Source of the DNA: Straminergon stramineum
Taxonomy: Eukaryota; Streptophyta; Bryopsida; Hypnales; Calliergonaceae
Direction of reading: 5' to 3'
DNA: 64,000 bases
Assembly (NCBI GenBank): GCA_963920665.1
Contig: OY987273.1
Span: forward strand, 16,866,501-16,930,500
Notes under the pieces: generated by a model
Seen by the model: the letters and a program-made list of their open reading frames with translations, nothing else
Database searches by the model: none
What the model was told of the DNA's origin: nothing
Part shown: positions 1 to 12,918 of the stretch, in pieces
How positions within the stretch are numbered: the stretch's first letter is position 1
How the letters are laid out: each line of letters opens with the position of its first letter
Program-made: the position numbers and the translations under genes

Positions 1-203
1 TCAAAGTCATCATCATCATCGTCTTCCTCCTCTTCCTCGAAAATATCCTCAGGATCGTCAAAGACGGGAACTGGCCTCCTCCTTTCCTGACTCCCTAGAT
101 AATCATAGCTAGACTGGAGCTTTCTTTTGGACAAGGAGGGTTTCGACTGCATCCCTTGGGTAGCATTGAAGGACTCAATTTTGTACCCATTGTCGATGAA
201 GTC
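1..203 (-). pseudogene. Unknown gene fragment with acidic C-terminal region, runs off the window edge
   Basis: On the minus strand a frame stays open from position 203 to the window edge. Just upstream an in-frame TGA (204-206) interrupts it, but similar coding-like sequence (a Trp-Trp-Glu-Glu stretch) continues to about 285. The readable part has a basic, Ser/Lys-rich segment, then a YDYLG motif, an Arg-rich patch and a strongly acidic run of Glu and Asp up to the edge. I do not recognise the family. It may be a later exon of the same gene as the ORF at 4067-4611: without the copy A insertion the two lie about 0.5 kb apart on the same strand, with a palindromic repeat between them. That link is inference. 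The in-frame stop suggests decay. Confidence 0.35.
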
Positions 204-441
204 TCACTTGTCGAGGGTCATTGCCTTAGCGCAAATTTCCTCCCACCAACTCGATTCCTCTAATGAACCAGTGACATATACATCGACACAACACATCTAC
301 ATGAAAGAGTGCACGAGTCAGACAACTTCTAACAACCATGTATGCTATTGTGCTCGACCCGAGTTAAATGAACATGCTTCTTTGAACACAAAGAAAAAAA
401 CTAGCAAGCTCTATTACTAGAATTTGGTTTAATTGTAGTTC

Positions 442-459
442 AGCTCGAATCGAGCTAAA
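442..459. repeat. Palindromic repeat, single copy (AGCTCGA/TCGAGCT family)
   Basis: An 18-bp near-palindrome, AGCTCGA-A-TCGAGCT followed by AAA. It has the same core as the repeats clustered at 4729-5410 and 14124-14983. It lies upstream, in minus-strand terms, of the acidic gene fragment at the window start. Confidence 0.7.
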
Positions 460-572
460 GTACTATAATGTGGCTTACTATGGCAAGGTAGGTGAGCTTT
501 CTGCTAGCAAATGCTGAGAATACACACATGCCTATTGTACAGAATGTCTTGATAAGCCACAAGTAAAATTCC

Positions 573-3500
573 TGTTGTACGCGTAGCGTGCGATAAATAC
601 CATTTACAACACCCAAACGTGTATACTAACTCGAAATATCGTCCCAAGGGATTCTAGTATGTTGCTGCAAGCCTAGGTTATCCATTCTACCAACTTAAGC
701 ACTCCTTTCTCTTCCTCTCTCTCTTCCGGAGCACTACAATTCCGGAATCCAGATCTGTTACTTCATTCACAAACACTCGTTTGTGGTACCTCTGTTTTAC
801 CCTCAAAGGGTCCACCTTTGATTGTATAGAGGGGAAGGGACTCACCACTTGTATTCCTCACACTCTCTCCTCTCTCCAAAGTACACAACACACACTTAGA
901 CCAACTATTGCACTGGATCGACCGGAAACACTCTCACAACTATCCAGATGTCCAATTCGGAAGGCAAGTCACTCAGATCCGTAACAAGTCTTCTCCACTA
1001 CAACGACAGACCAACAGAAACCGGAACTAAGGTAGGGATTGTAAGTTGTTCGTTAGACTGATCCTAGGGTTTGGCTGACCTTCCGGTGAGTGATATGGGG
1101 TTTTTTCCACTGGTGGTTGCTTATCTCCGCACGGAACCCTCTTTGGCATTCCGGATCTGCACCCACACTACTCCTGATCGGATTCCCGTTTCAGGAGTTT
1201 AAAGACACGTGCTCAAGACCGAAATCTCTAGTCTAGACTACATCACAAACGTTCCTTACAACTCAACTCCGAGTTCCCTTAGATCCGGATTCCTCCTTTC
1301 CTCCTCCTCAATTACACTTCACACACTCACACGAAAACAACAAGGGAGCTGGATATACAACAGATCAATCCCTAAGGGTCCACTTGGTGGCTCAGATTAA
1401 AATAAGGATGACAAAATACAAACTACAATGCTAGGATGGAATGAGAGGCAACAAACATGCCCCTCCCTTAAAAACTCACAAACAACCAAAGCCAAAAAGG
1501 CAAAAAGGGCACTCGGAAATCCAGGTGACCACTTGCAAACTCCCCGAGAAATCCGGAAAAGTGAGATCCTACAAGTCCGGAACCTGGTCCCACACTTGGA
1601 AATTTGGATCCGATTCAAAAAAATTTAATCCTAACTACCTTAAGAAGAATTCTAACTACTTTGCCTTCCGCACTTTCTTCTGGCTGCTCCCGCCTTGACT
1701 CACTAGTGCTTGCGTGGATGACCTCAGAGTTGCCTTCATAGTTGCCTTGATCAGTGTCATCTGCAACGCTGCCCAAGTTTGGATCTTCCGGATTTCCGGA
1801 GGAGAGTAGTTCCCTTCTTCCTCGTCCTCATCTTTTGATTCAGTCCAGTACTCTTCTTCCTCAAATTTCTCAATCTGAGTTATCTCCCTCTCGTTCTCCT
1901 CACCTGGAGACGTCTCATCCAACATGATAGGCTCGATCTCCTTCCTTGGTTGCTACTCTTACAGCATGTGCTCAAATTCTTTTGGATGAGTCCGGGATGG
2001 ATTCAACAATCCCCCAATCCGCTCCATCAGTTCACCCCAGATCTGGGTGCGAGGTGTCGGAAGTGGCTCCTTCTCCGGAAGGTGGAACACTAGGACAGGT
2101 GGTGAAATTGTAATCTCCGACGGTGCTAACTCCCGTGTTGCATTCGGCTGCTTACTTGTCTCGGGCGCTGTCTTCACACTCCCCCGGATTGTCTTCTCTA
2201 GTTGCTTGGAGAAGGGTTCTGTCGAATACCGGAGAGTTTCCCATGGGGCTTCCGGTTTCGATGGCAGTGGCATCAAGGCTGTGAGCTTGACTAGAGTTTC
2301 TATGTCGAAATGGATCTCCGGAAAGTTGGAGAAGTCCATTACCCGGTTAGGGTCGATCCACCCAAGCAACTACCTCATCTCCTTCAACGTAATCTCCATC
2401 CGCGAGGAGAAGTCCACCAATATCCAGATCACCTTGGATTCGGTGAGGTGCCCTTCCTCAGTCAACCGGTTCTAAACTAGAGCCGTCTTCATCACTAGGT
2501 CGGCCGGCTTGTCCACCAACCCGGATAAGTTCTTCAGCAGTTGCAGGGCTTCTTTCTCCCTTTATTTTGCTGCAGCCATCTCCCCTTGAGCCCAGCTCAG
2601 TCTTGCTTGAAGGTCCGCTTTCTCCTTCTCCAGGGCTTCAATTTGCTTGTCTTTCTTCTCTAAAACTTCCGAATTCGGAAGTTTCTTCAAGACGTCGAGG
2701 ATGTCTTCCAGCTCCGTCTTCAACTCCCAACTAATCCTCCTCAGCAGATCCACCAGGTTCTCGTGGTACTCTTGCACTTGTAGTACCCAGTTGAACCCAG
2801 TCTTGAAGAATCCGGATATGCTACCTTCTTCTTCCTCGGATATCTTCTGTTGGGCCGGAAGCTTCCCCCGAGACGTCGGATCTGTGGACTTCCGTCGCTT
2901 GCGCTCCAGGAGTTGTTCATCCTCTTCCGGATCCTCTTCTTCCTCTACCGGCGGTTGTTCTGTTGTCACTTCTTCCGTGAGGCCGTATTGGACTATGGTG
3001 GCTCCGGTGTTGTACTCTACCATTTCTGCATTACTTAAAAGCTCTACGTAGTGGTAGAGGTGGAATAGATATAGACCTATGGGACTGGTCTTCCTTTTTC
3101 CTATGTTGGCGACAAGCTTGGAGACTACTCACCCAATTACCTTGCCCCAATTGACTAGCCTACCCTCTATAGTACCAAATATGGTGTTTACTACCGTAAC
3201 TGTAACCCGGGTAGGCTTTTCCAGATAGAGGATGGGGATCAGGAACTCTAGGACATGCCTCTACCTTGCATCCAGGCAGTCATTAGTAGCATACCCTTCC
3301 TTAGAATGGGTTGTGTTTTTGAACTTCCCTACCGTAAACTTGTTTGTCCAGGAAGCTAAACCGGATCCCTTTTTAGGGAATCCGTAAACCTTAGCCCAAA
3401 CTTCATTAGTCTAGGTTGCAAGCCTCCCTCTTACTATTAACTCATACTAGTTTGAGGCCCCTACAATCAGCTCCTGGATCATCTAGTCATTCTTTACGGT

Positions 3501-4066
3501 CCATGGCTGCAAGAACAGACCGACACACCCTATCTCACTGAGGTCGTCCTCTAGCTGGGATCTCTCTCTCAACCTTTCCAGATTGGCTGGACAAACCATC
3601 CACCCCGTGACCAAAGGTTTCTGGATATCTCCCTCTGCCATTACAAAACCACTCTGAAATCTGTACACGCAGTAGTTCCTCACCTGATCACTAACTCACC
3701 ACTCTTTCACTCAACTACACGCACACAAAACAATTGTGGAAGAAAGAGGAAGAACAAATGAGAGTAGCGAGGTTAAGTACCCGTCAAAATACCGACCATT
3801 CGTAAAGCGGACCGTTTACCCGTAACAGGTCCCTATTTTCCTAGTCCGGAAGTCTAGTCAGTAGGCTGTCACTATCCGGGTTTCTGGATTTCGGATCCGT
3901 CCTGGATCCCGTTACAGATTACCTGGAGTATCCTCTTAGTCTTAATGAGTTGTTTAGCCTAAGAGTATTCTAATCCTTTTTGCTTATTAAAGACTTTGAA
4001 AAATTCTAAATAATTATACACTCTTAAATACTAACATAGTGACTTCTAAGATTACGGCTCGCGACA
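573..4066 (-). mobile_element. TGTCG-family element, copy A (3,494 bp)
   Basis: The termini are TGTTGTACGCG at the left and GCTCGCGACA at the right, matching the ends of copies B, C and D. The sequence aligns with those copies throughout. There is about 1.1 kb of non-coding DNA at the left, a 2-kb minus-strand coding region, and about 0.4 kb of leader at the right. Flanking pentamers are ATTCC (left) and TTACG (right), so no target duplication is visible. This is the only copy without one, which suggests ectopic recombination or later change at an end. No internal LTR pair is seen. The right end lies at the 3' end of the minus-strand ORF that starts at 4611. Confidence 0.8.
1656..3641 (-). 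pseudogene. Gag-like / plant transposon protein ORF of TGTCG copy A, decayed
   Basis: Reading leftwards from an ATG at 3641, one frame of about 661 codons can be followed to a TAG at 1656, broken by several stops (for example TAA near 2560 and TAG near 2370). In order it has a globular N-terminal part (ELIVGA, WTNEVWAKVYGFPKKG, KFTVGKF), a conserved core with NTIFG and VNWGKVIG, a Glu-rich linker, a long coiled coil (about 2590-2750, heptad-like EALEKEKADLQARL), and an acidic C-terminal tail ending in a basic patch. The N-terminal core resembles the layout of the 'putative plant transposon protein' domain (PF20167). That is an impression from pattern, not a search. No protease, reverse transcriptase, integrase or zinc knuckle is seen. 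Confidence 0.6.
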
Positions 4067-4611
4067 TTACGTTTTGAGCTCCCACTCCCACGAGGGGTAC
4101 TTGTGTTCTTGGAGACAAAGCGATCTTTCTTCAGCTCATTCCACAACTCGAGCTTCCCTTTGAGTGTGCTCAAATCACTAAACATGAATCGAAGCTTGGT
4201 ACCTAGGCACCTCCAATTAATTGGTGTGCCATCCTTATTGTGCCACTCGTTGTTGTCTAGTTTTTTCTCAAGCTCTTTTACCTCACCTACAAAAATAGAA
4301 GTCTCTAGACTTCTGAGGAAGGGAGTTAAATTGAAAGGAATGAGCACAGAGTCCAAAATGATCGTAAAGTGATATTGGTTCTCCCTTGAAATCTCTAGAA
4401 CCACTATCATGCACTTGATCTTGATCATTGGATGAGCGTCTGCTTCAACGTCCTTAACTTTCTCCTCGAAAGGAAGTTGAATATAAACTCTGGAGTTTTT
4501 GAACTTGTAGGAGAAGGACATGTCGTTGACAAATGGGATGATCTGGAAACTCCAGCTCTCAACTTTGTCCCGGTCCTTGAACTCCCAGAATTCTCCGTCA
4601 CTAAGCATCAT
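4067..4611 (-). pseudogene. Unknown ORF interrupted or ended by copy A
   Basis: The minus-strand ORF starts at ATG 4611 and is open for about 180 codons up to the copy A boundary, then reads 14 codons into the element before a stop. The protein is mixed alpha/beta in character: an early acidic part with FWEFKDRDKVESW, a middle hydrophobic part, a WRCLGTKLRFMFSDL stretch, and a basic Ser/Gly-rich end (PRGSGSSKRN). I do not recognise a family. The uninterrupted length and the codon pattern suggest real coding sequence. A cluster of 21-bp palindromes lies directly upstream (4729-5410). Confidence 0.45.
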
Positions 4612-4728
4612 GTCCTTTGCAGTGGTTTCTGCAAGATTTTGGACTTTGCACCGTCAAGAGTATTGCTCTAAGCTTGCAACTTGCTCTTCCATCCTATAAG
4701 ACAATATGAATTAATTGATGTGTATGTT

Positions 4729-5410
4729 CAGCTCGACTCCAGCTAATTTGACATCTGTTGACTAATGGAAGTATTGGTATTGTAGTATATGACCTAGAAA
4801 AGTTATTTGCTTTACCATTTTGAGCAATTTAGCTCGAGTCGAGCTAATTTTACATGCTCGTGGTTTCAAATGAAGAAACTAATGTCTGGTTTTCATCAAC
4901 TGTGTTAAGGGATGTTCTAGATATGTTGGGGGACGTTTTAAATCGTTGCAAATGGCTTACAGTTTAGCTTGAATCGAGCTAAACTGCTTGGTCTCTACTA
5001 TTATGTCCAATCTTGCTATATAGGTCAAGAATTGTCTTATATTTACTAGGGTCTTGGTGGTTTTATAATAAGATATGATACTTCGGAATAGGTTTCAATA
5101 GTTCTTGCGCTATAGGTTCATCTTGGGTCAAGCTAAACCTACTGAGGCTGATGTTGATGCATATACTAAACGATTGTTTCAGTTTGATATTTGTTACATT
5201 TGTATACTACTTATTGGTTATATGTGGATTATAGAAGCATTGTTTTCAACTCTCTACTATCTATAGTTCAAGTCAAACTAAGCTGAAATGTGACAGATAT
5301 TATTATTGATTTCTTTGATGATGTTATTCAGCTCAAGTCGAGCTAAAGTGTCAATTGCGGCTTATGTTTGCTAGCTATTTCCTACAATTCAGCTCGAGTT
5401 GAGCTAAACT
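4729..5410. repeat. Cluster of palindromic repeats, core TTTAGCTCGA-G-TCGAGCTAAA
   Basis: Seven copies, clear to degenerate, lie at about 4729-4748, 4829-4850, 4960-4986, 5130-5148, 5263-5289, 5329-5347 and 5389-5409. The best ones are two 10-bp arms, TTTAGCTCGA and TCGAGCTAAA, around one central base; several extend to CAG...CTG. Spacing is irregular (40-145 bp), and the spacers are AT-rich and not obviously repeated. The same unit is clustered at 14124-14983. Each could form a hairpin or cruciform, or serve as a site for a dimeric protein. Confidence 0.75.
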
Positions 5411-5439
5411 ACAGGTCACTGTTATGCACAAAAAAGGGG

Positions 5440-5640
5440 CTCTTGTAATCGTTGATAAGTTCAGGATTTAGGGTCAATTATCTACTTTGCAAAAACTATT
5501 TCAATAATGTGGCTTCTTATTTGAGGACTCATTGTTCATTTGGTTTTAGGATTCAGGGTTTGAGGGACTACAAGCATGGAGTTGAGGGTTTAGGGCCAGA
5601 AGCCAATGGTCTAGGGTTTAGGGTTTTGCAAATCTAGAAA
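5440..5640. repeat. Degenerate telomere-like TTTAGGG tract
   Basis: Several GGTTTAGGG, GGGTTTAGGG and AGGGTTTTG words are mixed with unrelated sequence around 5545-5630. This is consistent with interstitial degenerate plant telomere-type repeats. No coding signal is seen. Confidence 0.45.
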
Positions 5641-7330
5641 TCTCAACGTAAGTATTTTGAATGTGCTCATAAACAAACTATGACAAACTCAATTCAGCTT
5701 CTACCAGAACATTTATTTGCACATTCTATGTTAAACATCTAAAATTTTAAAGCACACTCATTTTTAAGGTTAAAGTTCAAAACTGACCAACCATACAGGA
5801 AACCATGGATTGCGGTTTACGAAATAGAAATTCCTTATACACTAACATGTATGATGCACTTGCAAATATCCTTGTACACGATAGATTTTAGTTCAGAACC
5901 TCCCACTAAAATGTTGATACACCTCACCACTATAATCCACAGAAAGCTTGAAGAAAAACAATGAACAACATATCAAGCAAAATCCTAGAAACCTGATTCA
6001 AATTTGCAATATACAAGGAGAAGGGATTGCAGGACAATTGCACCATTATCAGAATAAAAATAGAATGCATCCACATGCTTCAAGATTTCAAACTTACAAA
6101 CTAATCCACCTAAAAGCAAATTTGTCCACACCAATAGAGCAACGATTGTGAAGGTTGTATGAACCAATTGGAAATTGAAGAATGTCCTAAGATAGACTCA
6201 CCTCTGTGTTACTTCAGGTGTTGCTGTTTAGGCAGATACAACCAACTCTTTGATACAACAACTAGAAAAAAAAGAAATCTCAGTCGATATAACCCCCTAC
6301 TCTTCTCAACTGAGAAAAATTCAAGTAGGACCTGCAAAAACCAGAAATTGTGCTTTTCAATACAAAAAACTAAAAACAATACCTTCAACAATATTTCAAT
6401 TGTTATGTTCCTTTCTTTGGATTGCAAGTAAGCTTACAACCAAGAGAAATAGCTAATCCTACAAGCACCTCTCGAAGCATATAATTCTTCAAACCCTAAG
6501 CGTATGGTTCATCAAACTTCTACAAAAGTAGAATTCATGACAACAACAACAACAACAAATATAGTACACATAGCCAAAGAGCTGCAATGAACCCGCAAAA
6601 GCAAAAATTTCCATTCAAAAGCACACAATAGTAATCAGACTCACCACGCTAAGGCCGCCTACTGCCTCGCTCCAGACACTTATACAAGTTGAAGAAAACT
6701 GAAGTTGTGATAAAGCTTGATGACCACAAAATGCTCACAATTAAACTGCAAGAATAGTGATTATTGACTAAGTAGTTCATGCCCACAACAGCACTTGAAA
6801 GCACTCTCTTGTTACACACAAGAGAATTGAGAGATAGGGTCTCCTAAACCTACACAAACACGTGCTTTCAAATGCTCTGAAATCAACAGCACTACTGAAA
6901 CTCGTAAGGGAAATTGTCCATAACCGCGGCAGAACTGACACAAAACATGCAGACCTCCACAGTCCACCAATCGCAACTTACGGAACTCATGGAAAGAAAA
7001 CGAGCACGACGAAGGCTACGATGGCACGCAAAAGAAGGAGAAAGAATCTGCGCTCGAAACTCTAGAAAACCCATCTTCTCTGTGCCCAACAAATACTCGG
7101 GTCTCCCTCGAACCCCTCCTCCGCTTCTGATACCCCTCTGGTCCTTTTGATACCCAGATCTCTACATACCCGGTTGACTTTCCTTCCGATACCCCCTCCG
7201 ATCCTTCCGATCCTTCGATCTCCACATACCTGCCTAATTCTCCAATACCTAGCTCTCCCATACCCACCTCTCCTTCCATTACCCGCCCCACGTATTGAGA
7301 CCCTAGAATTGCAATGTACATGTCCTTACT
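5641..7330. other. No recognisable gene; (CAA)n microsatellite and pyrimidine-rich tract
   Basis: A short CAA microsatellite lies at 6539-6559. From about 7085 to 7290 the plus strand is a C/T-rich, GATACCC-rich low-complexity stretch. The short ORFs here overlap on both strands, change frame often and show no motif, so I call none of them genes. Confidence 0.5.
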
Positions 7331-10300
7331 AACCCTTCACTAACACCCATGCTCACTTGCATGTCCCACCCCCTCCCATGGTACCCATACATGACCTCCA
7401 TTGTTGATACCTTGAAAGAGCGCAAGGGGCTTTATAGAAATGATTTTTTTCTAAAACCCTGGAAATCATTGTTAAAAAATATTCCAGCAAAACTCATTTG
7501 AAGTGAACTTACTCTAGAGAATTCACATTTTCCACCTTTGATTCCGAGATTCATGAAGTAGTTGTAGTTATGTTATATACCAGATTGTTCTTGTCATTCA
7601 TTGGACTATAAACGTCCATGGCATTCTTTACGAGTTTATCATACTTTGGATCTAGTGACATTGTATCTATAAAATATACAAATATATTGAAATGATCCTT
7701 AATGTAAGTACCCGTCACTTAAATGATAGTTCTCCCGTAATTGATATCCTATTACTTCAGGAGATACAAAACAATCATAGATTCACACTATCTTCCCATT
7801 CACATGTAGATGGTATTAATTTTTTGATACCAAGAAAATGTGAATCTTTAATATAGGTTTAGTTTATAAAATGGAATTAGAAAGTTCTAATTAATGAGTC
7901 CAATTTTTTTAACCATACATTTGAAGCATGTTAGTTTTCAAAATTTCATTACCAATGATTTACATTTCCTTTAAACATACATTGCAAGAAAATAAAATTA
8001 AACTAATCTTGGCGACAATGCAAAATTTTTAATTAGAAAAGTAACGAAATTTTTTTGGTCAAAAGTTCAGGACCCAAATATTATTATTTTAATACAAAGA
8101 TCCTCAATGATCTCTTGAAATTTTCTTTATTTTTCCATTTAAATGTTGACCTTCGTGATGATCTTTAAGAAAAGGCGATAAACTGAAATGCTAAATATTT
8201 TTTGGAATATTCACACTAACATTCCCAAGAACTACTAGTTCATGTATTTTTGTTGTGCAAGAAGTAGACACCTTAGTCTATAGTATTTGTATTACTTTGA
8301 GTATTGAGTTCTCCTACTACTATGAAATCTAGATATTTCTTTAATAATGTGAATCACTTGGAAAGAAAATAAAAATGCAATGAAAACCTTCAAGAAATTC
8401 TTTGAAGCTAACAAGTTCCTATGGAGAATTTTATAGAGTGATTACTCAAATAGGGCTCTTTAGAAATTTAAAGTTTTCAATTATTTTACATTCTTTTTTA
8501 AGTAGTGACTTATGTTCTCTTGAAACGTTGAAGCATGCTCGAAGTTGGCTTAGTAGAGAATTTGAACTACAACCATTGATTGTAGACATTGTACATACAA
8601 TCATGACAACATGAAAATAAAGTAACAATTATATAGAGACCAAACTTTGGAACCTACATATTTAAGTGCCCAAATGGTTGTAGGTCCTTTTCACAGATTA
8701 AAAAATTTTTAATGTTTAATTGAAGCATACAAGTTTGTATATCGTATCCCTAATCCCATGGCAAGAATGTTAATTTAATCAAACAATGACTTTTTTCGAT
8801 AGATCTAAAACCTTAATTGATACTTCCAGCATTTTATTTTATAATTTCATAATTTAGTGAAAGCATTGATAGTAGTACAAACAATCTATTCATCATCGAC
8901 TAAAAATCCTTATTCCTATTTACCTCTAAAAGTATGTAGATAATTTTGAAAACTCTAAAGAAGTTAACCAAGGTAGTTGCTTTACCTAAACCACTCATAA
9001 TTAATTGAAATAATATAAAATATTTTAAATGGAATGAAAATCTTGTTTACAAGAAATTAGCATGTGAAATTAATTTAGGAATATCATGAAACAAATGCTC
9101 CCCAAAATTCAATCAAACTGAACATAAGATAGTGTCTAATTATAATTCATAGTGGCCAAACAATCCAAAATTTAAGCACATTGTCTCATTTCATTACGAA
9201 TTGAATGTAAAAATTAATTTCACATTCCAATTATGCCCTAGCCGAAATGAGTGAACATGCTTTAATTTTTGAATGTTTTTTATTTAGTAAATGTAGTCAC
9301 TGTAATTGGTTTAATTCCATAACAGAAACTGTTTAATTTGTGGCTTCATTAAGGATTTGATAGTTATGACTCATTTATGGAATGACCTCAAAGTAAAGTT
9401 CCCTATCATAGAAAAGTGGACTTCAAAGTTCTAATTATCTTAGACATTCACTTCAATCTCTAAATTAGAAATGCACATAGACAGGAGCCATATAATTCAC
9501 GACAACTTATGAATTTCATTAAATTGTAGTTTTTAATAGGTCTCTTGAATCTAAACAATCTTAAAGTCAGGTTCTCTATTCTGAAAATATACACTTAAAA
9601 ATTTATTTTTTTAAAGAAGTACCTTCTAGTTTTGAAATAAAGAAGGCCACTGCTTTTGTTAGTTAACCACAAATTCATGAAACTAAGGTCATTTAATGAT
9701 ATCACTGATTATATTTAGTAAGACTATCTTAAAAAATAGGTAGTCAATTTTTTGGTAATAGAAAATAGGCACATGAAATTCATTTTTCATTGAGATATAA
9801 CAAATTTTTAGGCCACCCAAAAGTCGCATGAAGATACAAAAAAATACAATCCATGTATTTTTCAAGGACCACACTAACCATGATGGAAGCATGTTCTCTC
9901 ATTTTTACAACAACCCTAAAGGCATACAAGAAGTGTACATGCCAATGTCTTTGAAATAAAGTATGAATTGCGAGTCCACTTTTTAAATGCTTTTACATGT
10001 AGGTGTTTGATTTTTATAGAAACATGTCCATATTTTTCCCAACTTGTAGCATGAGTTTTTGAAATAAATTGAGACGACAAGGTTTTGTTTATGAATGTGT
10101 GGTCCTTGTCAAATATAGTCCCTTGGATAATTGTTTTGTTCATAAATTTGTATGATGGCGTAAGGCCTTGCATGATCTCATTTAAAAAAATTCACATGCC
10201 AATTTTTTCTTGCACTTGTAAATTCAATTTTTTAAAAGAACTGAGATGATGTGATTCTATTTGTAAATGTTTGCTGTTCAATTTCATGAATTGTAGGATT

Positions 10301-12840
10301 CTTTACAATAGACTATGTTTGTGTAGGCTTGCTTTTCATGAAGTTCTTGTAATACTATCATAGAATGGACAACTCCTTCAATATGGGGTTATAGAGAACT
10401 TGGAAAGGATTTTCTAAGTGCACCCTCAACTTTCTAAAATTAAAGAGGATTTGGCACCAATAAAATGGTCACTTAGTTGAAGTTCTAAAAAAACAAACAA
10501 TGTCATTAATAAAAAAACATCAAAGTTTTGACACATCTCTGCCAATTGAAATCCAACGTTATGAATGTAGAATAGTGTCTAATTCTCACTAATTAATGAT
10601 AAATTTTTTTTATTTTAATTTATTTTAAATTAATAAATTCCTATATGCATATAAACTTCATATATCTCCACCACAATTGAAAGTTGTTCATGTTCCTTCC
10701 ATGTGGAGAACAACGAATTAATTTATAAGAGCTATGAAACTTATATGAGTTGTACTAATGCATATGAAAAATCAAAATTAGGACAAGAAAAGGCAATTGG
10801 TACCACTCGTCATCATCTCAATTGCAATGATCAAAGCCCAGTTATCATCCAATTGCAATGATCATACCACTTGTTAATATGATTGTTACATTATAACGAT
10901 GATCAAAGCACTTGGAATGTTATGAATCATGGCATTACAATTGCATTGACCCCACAACTTCACTTTCATCCTCAATTGATCATTGCATAATAATTTTTAT
11001 AGACACGTGTCATAAACATTGCTCATTTCATGACTTTAGGAAATATAGTTATTTAAACTACATCAAAGGGTTCTAGCTAAATTTTTTTGGTTTACTTTGG
11101 AATTATAGTTTTTCATATTACACCAAATTTGTCATAGAAATTTTTTCTAGTTAGCATTGTATGAAAAAAAATCATGAGAATGACTTATGCAAAAACGTGT
11201 TCTATTATAGCTTAAATCTTTACTTTATTTCAAACTTCATTTTTTTCACCACAAAAAGTTCTTTACTTCAAGGACTTTTGAAAGAAGAGTTCAAATTAAA
11301 GAGTAAAGTACATCACACTTTGGGTACAAGCTTCAATTTGTTTTTCTGCAATTATAAAAAAAAATTGCATGGATTTCATTAGCTCCTAAACCTCTAATTT
11401 CCACATCATTCATAGTTTCCTATTCCATTTTTTTTTATCACCGTGAAGTGCTCTTAATTTCAAGAAGTATAAAATATTCATTCTTTACAATAGACTGAAA
11501 GAGCCACAATTCATGTGAATGTTGCACTTCAATTTGCACAGCTTTTCCTAATGTACAATGCATATACAAAAAAGGAAGAATTGCTTGTTGTTGTTTGGAA
11601 AATTCAATTCTCAAAAGATATGAGATAAAAATAAAATTAAAAGTGTAGGCAAGAGAAGTTGAATAATTTGCAAAAATTTAGTAAAATAATAGAAGTCTCA
11701 TTCAATCATTCCAGTCATTTGAAGCATCTCATAATTTAAAGCATTCTCCTCCGAAAAAGAAATTAATTTTTAATTGCCAAAAAAATGAAATGAATGGATG
11801 AAACTATAGTAAGAGCAGTAACCTATTGTAAACAAAGGAAATCGAACTCCAAATAAAAGGAAGTCACTTAAAAATGGGGAATTCATTCCAATGAATCACA
11901 TTAAATTGTCAATGTAATGAAACCAAAAATAAAAAAGTGTAAACCCTAAACCCAATTTAATGTATTTGTGAATCCCTAATGTTTAAGAGTATACACATTC
12001 TATGAGGTCATATAGTTGTCCTTATGAATTTTATGACTTCTGTCATTAAATTAAAACCCTAATACAAGAACAAGTGGAATATTTTATTGGTTCTTTTTGT
12101 TAGTTGTACAGAAAGAAGAATACAACAGTAGCATGTTCATGTAGACCCTAATCAAATTTGCTCTACAACTGGAACATGTCCATTTATTTTTTTATGTATA
12201 TCATCATAATCACCAATTTTGTGGCTACTACAATTAGATTTCCTTTAAGCACAGGACAGGAGTAAAGTTACAAGATACATTAAAAGAATTTAAGAACCTA
12301 TGATTTCCTATTTAGAGAATAATGCATACAAAAGGAATTTCTAAATGTTTTAGGAGATTAAATTTATATTTCTATTGAAGCATAGAAGTATTTAGAGCAA
12401 ATTTTGAACCCTAAAAAGGCTAATTTAATCAACCAATGACTTCATAGAATAGATCCAAGAAATTAATTCATAATTCTAGCATTAGTTTTTATAATTTAAT
12501 GGAAGTACACATCTACAAAACATCTATTTATTTTAAAGGAAAAGTTCTTCTACCTATTTAGTTCTAGAAGTATTTACATCATTTTGAAAATTAATAAAAA
12601 GTTAATGAAAGTATATGTTGTATTTAATACTTACAACCATTTGAAAGAATAAAGTAGTTGACGCATTTTCTTTTTAGGAAAGAAATTGACATAAAAGTTC
12701 CAAATTCTAGGGGATTAGGATAGTATTCATATTTCTCAGAAAGCTCTATGGTGCTTAGACCATTCATGAAACAATTAGAAGGCCCCAAATATGAAAATTT
12801 TTCTTTTCATATTCTTTAGACTCAGACATTGAAATATGTT
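7331..12840. other. AT-rich region with no recognisable gene; contains an old direct-repeat pair
   Basis: This is about 5.5 kb of AT-rich DNA with only short random ORFs. Segments 8695-8980 and 12350-12620 are diverged direct repeats: both contain GAAGCATA, TTAATTTAATCAA, CAATGACTT, a CTACCTATTTA-like block and ATTTTGAAAA in the same order. They could be LTRs of a very old element or a segmental duplication. No TSD or internal coding sequence could be identified. Confidence 0.4.
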
Positions 12841-12844
12841 CATC

Positions 12845-12900
12845 TAGACCCTAAACCCTTTAACCCTAAAAAACCAAACCCTAAACCCACCCTAAACTGA
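12845..12900. repeat. Interstitial telomere-like tract (CCCTAAA)
   Basis: Five degenerate CCCTAAA or ACCCTAAAC words occur within about 55 bp (GACCCTAAACCC, AACCCTAAAAAACC, AACCCTAAACCCACCCTAAAC). The plant telomere unit is CCCTAAA. The tract lies immediately left of a tandem duplication. Confidence 0.65.
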
Positions 12901-12918
12901 ATGAGCAAAAATTTCCAT

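Noticed and set aside
127..420. 97-codon plus-strand ORF at the window start
   Set aside because: The minus strand here has the better coding pattern (acidic gene fragment), so the plus ORF is likely a shadow.
573..4066. TGTCG copy as a standard LTR retrotransposon
   Set aside because: No direct repeat of one end is found inside the other, and no RT or integrase is seen; kept as an open question.
4729..5410. CRISPR-like array of short palindromic repeats
   Set aside because: Repeat spacing is irregular, repeats are diverged, there are no cas genes, and the sequence is plant DNA.
6862..7332. Several overlapping ORFs on both strands with Arg/Lys or Pro/Leu bias
   Set aside because: Low-complexity pyrimidine-rich DNA; frames overlap and none shows a domain.
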